A DNA stretch of 23,272 nucleotides from an uncultured Oscillospiraceae bacterium. GTDB taxonomy: Bacteria; Bacillota; Clostridia; Oscillospirales; Oscillospiraceae. The stretch covers positions 1 through 23,272 of the forward strand of contig CALDMA010000130.1 in the NCBI GenBank assembly GCA_937915075.1, read 5' to 3'. This document shows, piece after piece, positions 13,239 through 21,464 of this stretch. Position 1 is the first letter of the stretch. Every line of letters starts with the position of its first letter. Below the pieces are notes generated by a model. That model saw nothing but the letters and a program-made list of their open reading frames with translations, made no database searches and was not told where the DNA came from. The position numbers and the translations under genes are program-made.

Positions 13239-15209
13239 TCAGCTGCGGACCTCGATCACGCGGACCACACCGTCCTTGACGTAGAGGTCTGCCGCGTCAG
13301 CGTAGGTCTTTGCCTGCGCGAGCGTGATCCACTCGCCATTGTCCTTGTTGAAGCACAGGACATCGGAGGGTATCTCATAGGTGCGGCTGCCGAAGGTCAC
13401 GGCATTGTCGCCGATCCAGGAGCTGAAGGACACCTTGCTCAGCTCCGTGAGCTTGATCATCTGCGAGAAGCCGGTGCCGCCCTGATTGATCTTGAAGGCC
13501 ACATAGTCGCCGGTCTTGACATTGTACTTCATGGCGAAGGTCTTCGTCTTCGTGCCGCCCTCGTCCACGCCGAGCAGCTCGGTGTAAGTCGTCTCGTGTG
13601 TGTCGGGATCTGTATAGGAGGTAACATCCCAGAATACGCGGCCATAGCGTTCACCGGTCGAGCGGTTGATGACCACAAGGTCGATCTCACCGGAGGCGTT
13701 GGTGCGGGCATAGCTGATCTGCTCGCGGGCCACACGGTCATTCGTGAAGGAGCTGAGGGCAACGAGCTTGCCGTTTTCAAAGATCATCGCGTTGTCGGCC
13801 AGCTTCTTGCTGCCGATGGTGCGCTCGCTGACGATCAGATCACCGCTCACGCTGCCGCCGGAGGCCTCGGAAAGGTAGATCTTATCCTTTCCGCTCGCGC
13901 TGATGCGGACCACGCCGTTGGTGACCGTCTCAGACTTGCAGCCAAGCTCAATGAGCGTCATGCCGCAGAGCATCTGGACCTTGCCGTCCGTCACGATGCC
14001 GATGGCATTGCCGCGCGCGCCGCTGTCGTCCGCGCCGGCGACCTGGCCGTCCGCCGTGAGCAGGATCGTCATTTGCTGACCGGGCTTGAACTTCGCCACA
14101 CTGCTCTGCGCGGAGGGCAGAACATTCAGCCGCGTGCCGCCCAGAACGGTAATGACCGTAGGCTCCGCGGGCTTGGGATCGCAGCCCTCGTAGTAGACCG
14201 ACACGCGCGTGTCGCAAATGTTGATCACATTCGTGGAGGCATTGTAGGTCGCCACATCATACTTCTTGAGAGCCGACGCGGAGATCTCGCGACCGTCCTT
14301 ATAGATGCGGTAATCCGTGCGGCCGCCGGCCAGATCGCTGAAGCCGACCGTGGAGCGATCCGCGGACACGATGACCGCCGCGTTGGAGATCGTGCCGACT
14401 GTTTCGCCGTTCTCGGGCAGGAAGGTCCGCACCTTGCCGTTCGTCCTCTCGACCAGGTAGCCCTTCAGGCCGATCAACACCGATGCGGAGCTGGGATTCT
14501 CCAGCGTCTTAGTCACGATCGCTCCCTTTTCGTCGATCAGGCGAAGCTCACCGGTGCCTCCGTCCACGCTGACGAGCGTATACTTGTCTCCTCGGTCGAT
14601 GTAGTTTTTACCGTCCTTTGTGTCGGCATAGAGCACGTTGACAAACAGCTGCGCCGCCTGCGCACGCGTGATCGCCGCATTGCCGGCCAGCTCCACACCG
14701 TTGCTCACACCGGCGGACTTCGCCAGGTCGATGTAGCTGTCCGGCCAAACGCCGCCGGTATCCTTGTCCGCGTAGCCAAGCACACGCATCAGGATCGTAA
14801 CGGCCTCGCCGTAGGTGATGGCACGCTCCGGCTGGAACGTTCCGTCAGGCGTTCCGGCAAGCAGCTTCGGCTCGGTCTGCCGCACGGCAAGGTTGATGTA
14901 CCCCGCCGCCCAATGGCTCGCGCGCACATCGGGGAAAATCGTCACGGTGCGATAGCGCATCGCTTCGTTTCCCTTTCCGATCAGCATTACGACCATCTTG
15001 CTGAACTCGGCGCGGGTGAGCTGGGCATACGGGCGGAACTGGCCCGCACCGCTGCCCTCGATCACGCCGAGCAGCTTCAGGATCTCCACATTCTGCGCCG
15101 TCGCCTTGTCCGACACATCGGAGAAGCTGCCCACGGCCGAGGCGGGGATCGCCGCTGCCGAAAGTGCCAGCACAAGCGCGAGCAGCAGGGAAAATACTCT
15201 CTTTTTCAT
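13239..15209 (-). CDS. Secreted three-SLH-domain surface protein
   Basis: From the ATG at 15207-15209 (GAGAGGAG upstream) the product has 656 residues. A signal peptide at 1-25 (MKKRVFSLLLALVLALSAAA, cleavage after ASA) is followed by three S-layer homology domains at about 28-90, 92-150 and 155-205. Each has the 'sFsDVsd.a', 'FrPyaqlTRAEfs' and 'IF.DV..sHWAagYI' type motifs that bind secondary cell wall polymers. The remaining 450 residues contain many short strands and repeated G-rich turns, with no recognised catalytic domain. It ends the exporter operon, 13 bp after the permease, without an intervening promoter. It may be an exported partner, cargo or unrelated passenger of the ABC system. 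The opposite strand shows a long open frame in register, which is an artefact of codon bias. Confidence 0.9.
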   Translation of the reverse strand: MKKRVFSLLLALVLALSAAAIPASAVGSFSDVSDKATAQNVEILKLLGVIEGSGAGQFRPYAQLTRAEFSKMVVMLIGKGNEAMRYRTVTIFPDVRASHWAAGYINLAVRQTEPKLLAGTPDGTFQPERAITYGEAVTILMRVLGYADKDTGGVWPDSYIDLAKSAGVSNGVELAGNAAITRAQAAQLFVNVLYADTKDGKNYIDRGDKYTLVSVDGGTGELRLIDEKGAIVTKTLENPSSASVLIGLKGYLVERTNGKVRTFLPENGETVGTISNAAVIVSADRSTVGFSDLAGGRTDYRIYKDGREISASALKKYDVATYNASTNVINICDTRVSVYYEGCDPKPAEPTVITVLGGTRLNVLPSAQSSVAKFKPGQQMTILLTADGQVAGADDSGARGNAIGIVTDGKVQMLCGMTLIELGCKSETVTNGVVRISASGKDKIYLSEASGGSVSGDLIVSERTIGSKKLADNAMIFENGKLVALSSFTNDRVAREQISYARTNASGEIDLVVINRSTGERYGRVFWDVTSYTDPDTHETTYTELLGVDEGGTKTKTFAMKYNVKTGDYVAFKINQGGTGFSQMIKLTELSKVSFSSWIGDNAVTFGSRTYEIPSDVLCFNKDNGEWITLAQAKTYADAADLYVKDGVVRVIEVRS

Positions 15210-15222
15210 GTTCTTTCTCCTC

Positions 15223-16473
15223 TCATTCCGCCCGCAGCGCTTCGACCGGCTGGAGCTTGGATGCCTTGATGGCGGGGTAGCTGCCGAAGAGCACACCCAG
15301 CGCGACGCTCAGCGCGAACGCCGCGAGACCAACCCACACCGGCGGGTAAACGGTCATCTGGTACATCAATCGGCTGACGACCACACTTCCCACCGTGCCG
15401 ACCGCAATGCCGACCACACCGCCCATGCCGCAGAGCATACCGGCCTCGATCAGAAATTGCGTGACGATGCTCGCGCGCTGCGCGCCGATGGCGCGGCGGA
15501 TGCCGATCTCGCGCGTGCGCTCGGTCACGGTGACAAGCATGATGTTCATGATGCCGATGCCGCCGACGAGCAGCGAGATGGCCGCGATGCCGCCGAGCAC
15601 CATGGAGATCGTATTCATCGTCTCGTTCTGGTACTGCTGCCACTGGCCCTCGTTGTACACATCATAGCCGCCGGTCCCCTGCGGGATCAGACCCTTGAGG
15701 AAGCCGCCGAGGCGGGAGGTGACCTCCGTCATATCCTCGCTGCTGCGGACCTTGACCGTGTACTGGTCCACGCTGCCGCCGAGCAGGCGGGTCATTGTAT
15801 AGGGGATGACAAAGATGTTGTCCATCTGATTGATGCTGTTCTCCCCTTCTTCGCCGCGCGGGGCGTAAACGCCGACCACGGTGAACTTATTGCCGTTGAT
15901 CTTGACCTCTTTCCCGACCGGATCGACCGTGCCGAAGAAGATCTTCGCCGCCTCCGCGCCGATGACGCAGACCTGATTGTAGTTCTGCATGTCAAGATAC
16001 GCAAGGTCGCGTCCCTTGGCAAGCGTCAGATTGCTGCAAGCGCTGTACTGGTCAGAGCCGAAATAGATGGTCGGCGGGCCGCTGATGAGGTTCCATTGAT
16101 CGTCGTATTTCGTCTCCATATTCGCGCTGTTCTTCGTGCCGTAGACCACGGTGGCATTTACCTGTCCGTTTGGCGTCACGCCGGCGACCATATCCTTCAT
16201 GCTCTGGCAGTAATCATAGAGATCCGGAAAATAGTCGGGGCTGATGTCGTTACCGTCCGCGTCGTACATCCACGAATACATATACACGGTAAGGCGGTTG
16301 GAGCCCATCGCGTTGAGCTGCTTCATCATCTCCTCCTTCATTCCCTCCATGACCGAAACGATGGTCATGACGGCGGCGATGCCGATGAAGATGGAGAGTA
16401 TGGTCAGCGCGCTGCGGCCCTTCTTGCCGGCGATGGATTTCCATGCCATTTTAAACGCCTGTAAAATGTTCAC
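15223..16473 (-). CDS. MacB-type ABC transporter permease
   Basis: The permease of a mechanotransmission-type (MacB/FtsX family) ABC system. In the 416-residue product, helix 1 (about 23-43: TILSIFIGIAAVMTIVSVM) is followed by a large outer domain of about 220 residues, then three helices at about 288-310, 333-360 and 378-398. The family signature TERTREIGIRRAIGAQRASI lies between helices 2 and 3, and SKLQPVEALR ends the protein. The start is the GTG at 16471-16473, which overlaps the stop of the ATPase gene by four bases (GTGA). The in-frame TTG six bases upstream gives only four bases to GGAGG, so it is less likely. It acts with the preceding ATPase and adaptor. Confidence 0.93.
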   Translation of the reverse strand: MNILQAFKMAWKSIAGKKGRSALTILSIFIGIAAVMTIVSVMEGMKEEMMKQLNAMGSNRLTVYMYSWMYDADGNDISPDYFPDLYDYCQSMKDMVAGVTPNGQVNATVVYGTKNSANMETKYDDQWNLISGPPTIYFGSDQYSACSNLTLAKGRDLAYLDMQNYNQVCVIGAEAAKIFFGTVDPVGKEVKINGNKFTVVGVYAPRGEEGENSINQMDNIFVIPYTMTRLLGGSVDQYTVKVRSSEDMTEVTSRLGGFLKGLIPQGTGGYDVYNEGQWQQYQNETMNTISMVLGGIAAISLLVGGIGIMNIMLVTVTERTREIGIRRAIGAQRASIVTQFLIEAGMLCGMGGVVGIAVGTVGSVVVSRLMYQMTVYPPVWVGLAAFALSVALGVLFGSYPAIKASKLQPVEALRAE

Positions 16474-17171
16474 AGCCAATCCACCTCCTGCTCATGGTCC
16501 TCGATGATCTTGCCGTCGGCGAGGCGGACACAGCGCCGCGCCGTGGCGGCGATGCCGTTGTCGTGCGTGATGAGAATGACGGTGCTGCCCTCCTTATTGA
16601 GCTGTTGGAGGAATTTCAGCACCTCGTGGCCCGTTTTGGAGTCCAGCGCGCCGGTCGGCTCATCCGCCATGATGATGGGCGGGTGCGTCGAGATGGCGCG
16701 GGCGATGGCGACGCGCTGCTGCTGACCGCCGGACATCTGCGTGGGCTTGTTTTTACGGCGGTCGGCCAGGCCGACGCGCTCGAGCGCCTCGATGGCCAGC
16801 TCATGCCGGTCGTCGATGCCGAAGCCCTGATAGACCAGCGGCAGCTCGACATTCTCCTGCACGGAGAGCGTTTGGATGAGGTTGTACTGCTGGAAGATGA
16901 ATCCGATCTCCTTGTTGCGGATGCGCGAGAGCTGGGTATCGCTCAGCTCGCTCACGTCCGTTCCGTCGAGCAGATACTCGCCGTAGGTCGGGACGTCCAG
17001 GCAGCCGAGCACGTTCATCATCGTCGATTTGCCCGAGCCGGACTGACCGACGATGGCGACGAACTCGCCCCGGTCGATGGTAAGCGAAACGCCGTCGAGC
17101 GCGCGGACCTCGCTCTCAAGGCCCTCGGAGTATATTTTATAGACGTTTCGCAGTTCGATCAGCTTTGCCAT
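16470..17171 (-). CDS. MacB-type ABC transporter ATP-binding protein
   Basis: The 233-residue ATPase powers the adjacent permease. Walker A is GQSGSGKS (42-49), the Q-loop is at about 93-95 (FQQ), the signature MSGGQQQRVAIARA begins at 146, Walker B is IIMADEP (166-172) and the switch histidine is H203 in THD. The 'LIELRNVYKIYSEG' start is typical of LolD/MacB-type ATPases. The ATG at 17169-17171 is selected by homology; the ribosome binding site is weak (TGGGG), consistent with translational coupling, because the adaptor stop lies four bases upstream. A longer in-frame version would include basic residues outside the family. Confidence 0.95.
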   Translation of the reverse strand: MAKLIELRNVYKIYSEGLESEVRALDGVSLTIDRGEFVAIVGQSGSGKSTMMNVLGCLDVPTYGEYLLDGTDVSELSDTQLSRIRNKEIGFIFQQYNLIQTLSVQENVELPLVYQGFGIDDRHELAIEALERVGLADRRKNKPTQMSGGQQQRVAIARAISTHPPIIMADEPTGALDSKTGHEVLKFLQQLNKEGSTVILITHDNGIAATARRCVRLADGKIIEDHEQEVDWL

Positions 17172-17175
17172 ACGC

Positions 17176-18852
17176 TTAACCCCAGACGTTATCCGACATG
17201 ATCTGCGTGAAGACAACGGTGCCCTCCTCTACGCCGGACTTGATCTCAACGTTGTAGTTGTCCTGAATGCCGATCTCCACCTGCACGGGATAGAAGCCCG
17301 CGGGGATCTCCTCGTCCGTGTACGGGACCTGGACCATGTTGTCGGGCTCGCTGTCCGCCTGCACATAAACGACCGTCGCGCTCGTGCCGTCCTCAAGTCC
17401 GACGGTGCGGACCGCCTGAATGGGCAGGACCAGACAGTTGTCGCTCTGGCTGGCCGTCAGGTTGTAATCGACATAGCTGTTGACCTGCAGCGAGCCGTCC
17501 GTGTTGTCCGCCTCAATGGTGAACGGATACGTCACCACGCCGTTATTGGCGCTGCTCGAAAGGCTGACGGAGCTGATCGTACCGAAGCTCTGGCCGTTCC
17601 ACTGGGAGAGGTTGACGCTCATGCCGACCTTCAGGTAGCTGACGTTGCGCTCGTCCACCGTCGCGCTGATGGTGACGGAGCTCGTGTCGGAGATGGTCAT
17701 AGCCGCGGTGCTGCCGGTGACCTCCTGCCCCGCGTAGATGCTCAGGCCGATGACCGTGCCGCTGATGGGCGCGACGGCATTGGCGTAGGCCGCGTTCTTC
17801 TCGGCCTCCTCCAGCTTCTTCTGTGCCGACTGCAGGCTCTGCTCCAGATCGAAGATGGTGTTCTCGGTGTTTTCCCCGTTGACCTGCACCAGCAGCTGGC
17901 CGGCGGAAACGGAGAGATAGTCGATCAGACTGGTGGAAACGACCGTGCCGGACGGGATGCTCAGCTCACTCGTGCGGTAGTAGTCGAGCTTGCCGGTTTC
18001 ATAGGGATAGACCGTCTCGCCGTTCACGATCACCGTGGCGGAGGCCTCCATGTCCTTGGCGAGCACGCCCGCGTTCGGGACCACGATCTCCGCGCTGAAG
18101 AGCTCGGAGCCCTCGCTCGTCACGCGCTTGACCATATGTACCTTTTCCACCGTGCCCTCGACCGTCGCCATCAGCGCGGGGACCGAGACCTGCACGGTCT
18201 GCCCGGCATAAAGCTCGCCCTCGTAGGCATAGCTGTAATACTGCGTCAGGCGCATCCGCGTGTCGTCCACGAGCGTGGCGACCTTCTGGCCGCTGACCTC
18301 GTCGCCCACCGTAAGCTGCACGGTCTCGAGCAGCTTACCGGCGTAGGGCGCCGTCAGCGTCAGCGCCGCGATGTCCTTGTAGGCCGCGTTGAACTTCTTC
18401 TGATAGCCCTCGATGTCCGCCTTCGCATCACGCACATCCTTTTCCGCAGCGGGAGAATCGTAAGTAAAGAGAGGGTCTCCCGCTGCGACCTGCTGGCCCT
18501 CGGTGACAAACACATCCGTTACGGTGCCTGCCGTGGCAAGCGTGATGGTCTCGCTGTTCTTCGCCTTGACCATGCCGCTGCCCTCCACGGTGGAGGTGAT
18601 CGAGCCGTACATCACCGTGTCGGTCACGACCTGCTGCTCGCCGGTGCCTTCCTTCTTGCCGAAGTGCCGGTAAAGCCCGAAGCCAAGCGCGATCACCAAT
18701 ACGAGCGCGATGATGCGGCGCGTGGTCTTTTTGCGCTTTTTCTTGCTCTTCGGCGGCGTAGGAGCGCCGTTCGGTGCGCCGGCAGGGGTAGGCGTTTCCA
18801 CGGCGCTCTGCGCCGGCGTCGTCTGCGCGACGGGTTCCATCGTCTGTTCCAT
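17176..18852 (-). CDS. MacA/HlyD-type membrane fusion adaptor
   Basis: From the ATG at 18850-18852 the product has 558 residues. It has a P/A-rich cytoplasmic N-terminus, a basic cluster (KSKKKRKK), and one membrane helix at about 47-61. The outer part shows two lipoyl-like blocks, AGTVTDVFVTEGQQVAAGDPL (start near 108) and APISGTVIGLSIYAGQEVTGS. A short helical hairpin (DLEQSLQSAQKKLEEAEK) precedes the second. Beta-barrel and membrane-proximal regions follow, ending EIKSGVEEGTVVF. This is the adaptor of the MacAB-type system. The length is greater than a typical MacA, because there are two lipoyl-like halves. AAAGGAAG lies upstream of the start. It is the first gene of the operon, followed by the ATPase after four bases. 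Confidence 0.92.
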   Translation of the reverse strand: MEQTMEPVAQTTPAQSAVETPTPAGAPNGAPTPPKSKKKRKKTTRRIIALVLVIALGFGLYRHFGKKEGTGEQQVVTDTVMYGSITSTVEGSGMVKAKNSETITLATAGTVTDVFVTEGQQVAAGDPLFTYDSPAAEKDVRDAKADIEGYQKKFNAAYKDIAALTLTAPYAGKLLETVQLTVGDEVSGQKVATLVDDTRMRLTQYYSYAYEGELYAGQTVQVSVPALMATVEGTVEKVHMVKRVTSEGSELFSAEIVVPNAGVLAKDMEASATVIVNGETVYPYETGKLDYYRTSELSIPSGTVVSTSLIDYLSVSAGQLLVQVNGENTENTIFDLEQSLQSAQKKLEEAEKNAAYANAVAPISGTVIGLSIYAGQEVTGSTAAMTISDTSSVTISATVDERNVSYLKVGMSVNLSQWNGQSFGTISSVSLSSSANNGVVTYPFTIEADNTDGSLQVNSYVDYNLTASQSDNCLVLPIQAVRTVGLEDGTSATVVYVQADSEPDNMVQVPYTDEEIPAGFYPVQVEIGIQDNYNVEIKSGVEEGTVVFTQIMSDNVWG

Positions 18853-18901
18853 GTTGCTGTTCTTCCTTTCCCGGATTTGCCGTGTGTAATACACTTCATA
18901 C

Positions 18902-18930
18902 AGTATAACACAGGTTTCTTAAGAAGTCTT
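18902..18930 (-). promoter_or_regulatory. Promoter of exporter-SLH operon
   Basis: The minus strand has TGTTATACT, an extended -10 (hexamer 18902-18907), with AAGACT 17 bp upstream (three of six to the -35 consensus). A weak -35 together with the dyads at 18916-18925 and 18939-18966 suggests regulation. Confidence 0.55.
18916..18925. promoter_or_regulatory. Perfect palindrome in the promoter spacer, possible operator
   Basis: TTCTTAAGAA is a perfect ten-base palindrome located between the -10 and -35 boxes of the exporter promoter, a position from which a bound protein would block polymerase. No regulator gene is nearby. Confidence 0.35.
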
Positions 18931-18938
18931 TGCGAAAT

Positions 18939-18966
18939 GGTTACAATTTGGAAACAAAATGTAACC
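18939..18966. promoter_or_regulatory. 28-bp dyad upstream of exporter promoter
   Basis: Arms GGTTACAATTTG and CAAAATGTAACC match at 11 of 12 positions around a GAAA loop. The site lies nine bases upstream of the -35 box of the exporter operon and 17 bases after the YkvI-like stop. As an operator it would sit in an activator position; as a terminator of the YkvI-like gene it lacks a good T-tract on the minus strand (ATTTCGC). Either or both are possible. Confidence 0.5.
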
Positions 18967-18983
18967 TTTTCTCTGTGCTGTTT

Positions 18984-20099
18984 TTAAGACGAAATTTCTC
19001 CCTCTTTTGTTCCTGAATTTTCAAAAAATTTTTCTTCTTTTTTTCGCGTCTGCACGGCATGGACGAGCAGGCAGACGATGAACACGCTGCTGCAGTAGCC
19101 AAAGACCGGATAGACGACGCTGATGAGGTCGCCGAAGCCGACGCTGCTCGCGGCGTAGCCCAGCGCTCCCAGCGCGAGTATGAACCATCCCCGCCGCTTC
19201 TCCACGCGCTTTGACCGCGCCGCGGCGTAGGTCGTGATGGCGACGGTCATGGACAGCGCCGAGCCGTACATGCACAGCAGGAGCAGGATGCCGTAGACAT
19301 AGCCCAGCGGGCGGCTGAGGCCGTAGGCGAGCGCCAGCATCGGCAGCTCCGCGCCCGCGGTCTCCGGTACGGCCAGCACCGCGAGCAGCACGCTGTAGGC
19401 GACGAGCAGAAGCAGCGCCGTGCCGAGGAGCACGCCGCGGCGCGCCGCCCTTCCCGAGGACGCCGTCTCTCCGAGCGGCGCTAAAATGCCGACCGAGCCG
19501 AAGAAATTATAGAAGGCAAAGGTCACCGCGCCGAAGGCCGCGCTGCGCATGAGCGGATTGCTCCCCTCCGCCGCACCGAAGGCCGGAAGGCTCACGCCGT
19601 ACCGCGCGAGCGCCATACCGCCGAAGAGCAGCGTGAGCGCGACGATCACCGGCACGATGAGCGAAAAGGCGCCCACCGCGCCGCGCAGGCCCCGCAGCGC
19701 CACGAGCGTCACGAGCACAGCCATCAGCGTCCGGCCGAGCCACGTCGGCAGCGAAAAAAGCTGCTCGAGCAGCGCGCCGCCGCCGGCGTACATGATCGCT
19801 ATGACACCGAAGAGCAGGATCAGCTGCAGCGCCGACGACAGCTTTCGCAGCCACGCCAGCCGCTCCCACGGCACGAGCACCGCGTCCATATCCGCGATGC
19901 CGGTGCGGGAAATAATGTACATCAGCGCCAGTCCAAACACCGCCAGCAGCGCCATCGCCGCGAGCACACCGAGCAGTCCCCCGCCGCCGAACGAGCCGAA
20001 AAACTGCCACAGCTCCTGCCCCGACACATAGCCCGCACCGAGAAAGGAGCCCGCAAAGGTCAGGCCGATGCTGCCCGCGTTCCACTTTTTCTCTTCCAA
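18984..20099 (-). CDS. YkvI-like membrane transporter
   Basis: The 371-residue product has about ten membrane helices and begins with the family hallmark, LTFAGSFLGAGYVSGQELWQFF, an unwound first helix typical of the LeuT-fold (APC-like) superfamily to which the YkvI family belongs. The substrate is unknown. The start is TTG at 20097-20099, with a GGGGGG run seven bases upstream; no ATG or GTG is available before the first helix. The C-terminus is a charged tail of about 25 residues (QTRKKEEKFFENSG). It has its own promoter and lies divergent from asnA. Confidence 0.85.
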   Translation of the reverse strand: MEEKKWNAGSIGLTFAGSFLGAGYVSGQELWQFFGSFGGGGLLGVLAAMALLAVFGLALMYIISRTGIADMDAVLVPWERLAWLRKLSSALQLILLFGVIAIMYAGGGALLEQLFSLPTWLGRTLMAVLVTLVALRGLRGAVGAFSLIVPVIVALTLLFGGMALARYGVSLPAFGAAEGSNPLMRSAAFGAVTFAFYNFFGSVGILAPLGETASSGRAARRGVLLGTALLLLVAYSVLLAVLAVPETAGAELPMLALAYGLSRPLGYVYGILLLLCMYGSALSMTVAITTYAAARSKRVEKRRGWFILALGALGYAASSVGFGDLISVVYPVFGYCSSVFIVCLLVHAVQTRKKEEKFFENSGTKEGEISS

Positions 20100-20137
20100 A
20101 TCCGATCCCCCCGCTGTTTCTTCTGTAGGCTCCGCTT

Positions 20138-20166
20138 ATGATACCGTTTTTCGCCCGCAGCGTCAA
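20138..20166 (-). promoter_or_regulatory. Promoter of YkvI-like gene
   Basis: Minus strand TTGACG (20161-20166), 17-bp spacer, TATCAT (20138-20143). Five of six and four to five of six match the consensus. It leaves about 30 bases of leader. Confidence 0.75.
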
Positions 20167-20212
20167 GGGATTTCAGGGCAAAGAAACTTTACGCTTTCTA
20201 TACATTTTCTTC

Positions 20213-20240
20213 TTGATTTTTTTGTGTAACTTGCTATAAT
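20213..20240 (+). promoter_or_regulatory. Promoter of asnA
   Basis: TTGATT (20213-20218), a 16-bp spacer and TATAAT (20235-20240). The leader to the ATG is about 53 bases, too short for a T-box. Confidence 0.8.
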
Positions 20241-20299
20241 CAGATTTGTGTTTTTTATCCATATCAAACATACAAACATTTTGAAGGAGTGAACCGGCA

Positions 20300-21307
20300 A
20301 TGAGCAAGACCTACATTCCCGCCCACTATCACACGCCGCTGAACGTTTATGAGATGCAGCGCGCCATCGAATTCATCAAGAGTAATTTCCAGGTCAATCT
20401 GAGCAACGCGCTCAATCTGCGCCGCGTTTCCGCTCCCCTCTTCGTGGAAGAAAATTCCGGTCTGAACGATAACCTCAACGGCGTGGAACGCCCCGTCAGC
20501 TTTGATATCCCAGACGTCGGCCACAACGCTCAGGTCGTGCAGAGCCTCGCCAAGTGGAAGCGTCTGGCGCTCAAGCGTTACGAGTTCAACGTCGGCAAGG
20601 GCCTGTTCACCGATATGAACGCTATCCGCCGCGACGAAGAGGTGGACAACCTCCACTCCATCTACGTCGACCAGTGGGACTGGGAAAAGGTCATTGACGC
20701 CGGCGACCGCAACGTCTCCTACCTCAAGCGCACGGTGCGTGACATTGTCGGCGCCATCGTCGAGACGAACGACGCGCTCGGCATCGCCTTCCCGAGCCTG
20801 CACACCAAGCTCTCCCGCGACGTGTTCTTCATCACCACGCAGGAGCTGGAGGACAAGTATCCCGACCTCACCCCTAAGCAGCGCGAGGACGCCATCTGCC
20901 GCGAGCACGGCACCGTGTTCCTGATGCAGATCGGTCTCACCCTGCACTCCGGCATCAAGCACGACGGCCGCGCGCCCGACTACGACGACTGGACGCTCAA
21001 CGGCGATCTGCTGTTCTGGAACGAGGTCCTGGGCCGCGCGTTTGAGATCTCCTCCATGGGCATCCGCGTCAGCCCCGAGTCCCTCGACCACCAGCTCACC
21101 GTCTCCGACTGCGACGACCGCCGGGAGCTCCCCTTCCACAAAATGCTGCTCGCCGGCGAGCTGCCCCTGACCATGGGCGGCGGCATCGGCCAGAGCCGCC
21201 TTTGTATGCTGATGATCGGCACCGCCCACATCGGCGAGGTGCAGGTCAGCCTCTGGGACGACGATACCCTCAAGACCTGCGCGGACGCCGGCATTCTGCT
21301 GCTGTAA
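20300..21307 (+). CDS. asnA: Aspartate-ammonia ligase (asparagine synthetase A)
   Basis: AsnA makes asparagine from aspartate, ammonia and ATP; it is related to class II aspartyl-tRNA synthetases. The 335-residue product has the family blocks VSAPLFVEENSGLNDNLNG (around 44-62), WKRLALKRYEF, GLFTDMNAIRRDEEVDNLHS, VDQWDWEKVI and the C-terminal LTMGGGIGQSRLCM, with GGGIGQSR at 293-300 as the ATP-binding motif 3. Length and motif order are normal. The ATG at 20300 has AAGGAG upstream. It is a single-gene unit with its own promoter and two hairpins downstream. AsnA occurs in many Firmicutes, and asnA genes are often under T-box control, which is not the case here. Confidence 0.97.
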   Translation: MSKTYIPAHYHTPLNVYEMQRAIEFIKSNFQVNLSNALNLRRVSAPLFVEENSGLNDNLNGVERPVSFDIPDVGHNAQVVQSLAKWKRLALKRYEFNVGKGLFTDMNAIRRDEEVDNLHSIYVDQWDWEKVIDAGDRNVSYLKRTVRDIVGAIVETNDALGIAFPSLHTKLSRDVFFITTQELEDKYPDLTPKQREDAICREHGTVFLMQIGLTLHSGIKHDGRAPDYDDWTLNGDLLFWNEVLGRAFEISSMGIRVSPESLDHQLTVSDCDDRRELPFHKMLLAGELPLTMGGGIGQSRLCMLMIGTAHIGEVQVSLWDDDTLKTCADAGILLL

Positions 21308-21330
21308 GCACATATCCGAATCAAATAAGC

Positions 21331-21355
21331 AACCACCTGCGAAGCGGGTGGTTTT
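21331..21355 (+). terminator. Terminator of asnA
   Basis: Arms AACCACC and GGTGGTT with an inner GC/GC pair and GAA loop (21331-21353) end in TTTT. It begins 23 bp after the asnA stop. Confidence 0.8.
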
Positions 21356-21417
21356 GCTTATGCGGGCGAAGCCCTATGTTCCTTGCGCACGCGTCAAACG
21401 CGCAGTTGTCTATATGC

Positions 21418-21458
21418 AAAAAAAGGTGCCGCTATCTTCCGATAGCGGCATTTTTTAT
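21418..21458. terminator. Strong bidirectional terminator
   Basis: Ten-base arms TGCCGCTATC and GATAGCGGCA (21427-21450) with loop TTCC are flanked by an A-run and by TTTTTT. It backs up the asnA terminator and ends the U32 peptidase gene on the minus strand, whose stop is at 21465. Confidence 0.9.
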
Positions 21459-21464
21459 TTCTTC

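Noticed and set aside
13221..15269. 682-codon open frame on the plus strand opposite the SLH gene
   Set aside because: It lacks a ribosome binding site and any recognisable domain, and the minus strand carries a signal peptide and three SLH domains in the same place. GC-rich third positions keep the opposite frame open.
20264..21313. 349-codon minus-strand frame opposite asnA
   Set aside because: AsnA motifs on the plus strand are unambiguous; the antisense frame has no start signals and no recognisable domain.
21358..21417. Possible gene or element between the two hairpins after asnA
   Set aside because: It is 60 bp without a start signal; only a weak GCGCA/CGCGC-type inverted repeat is present.
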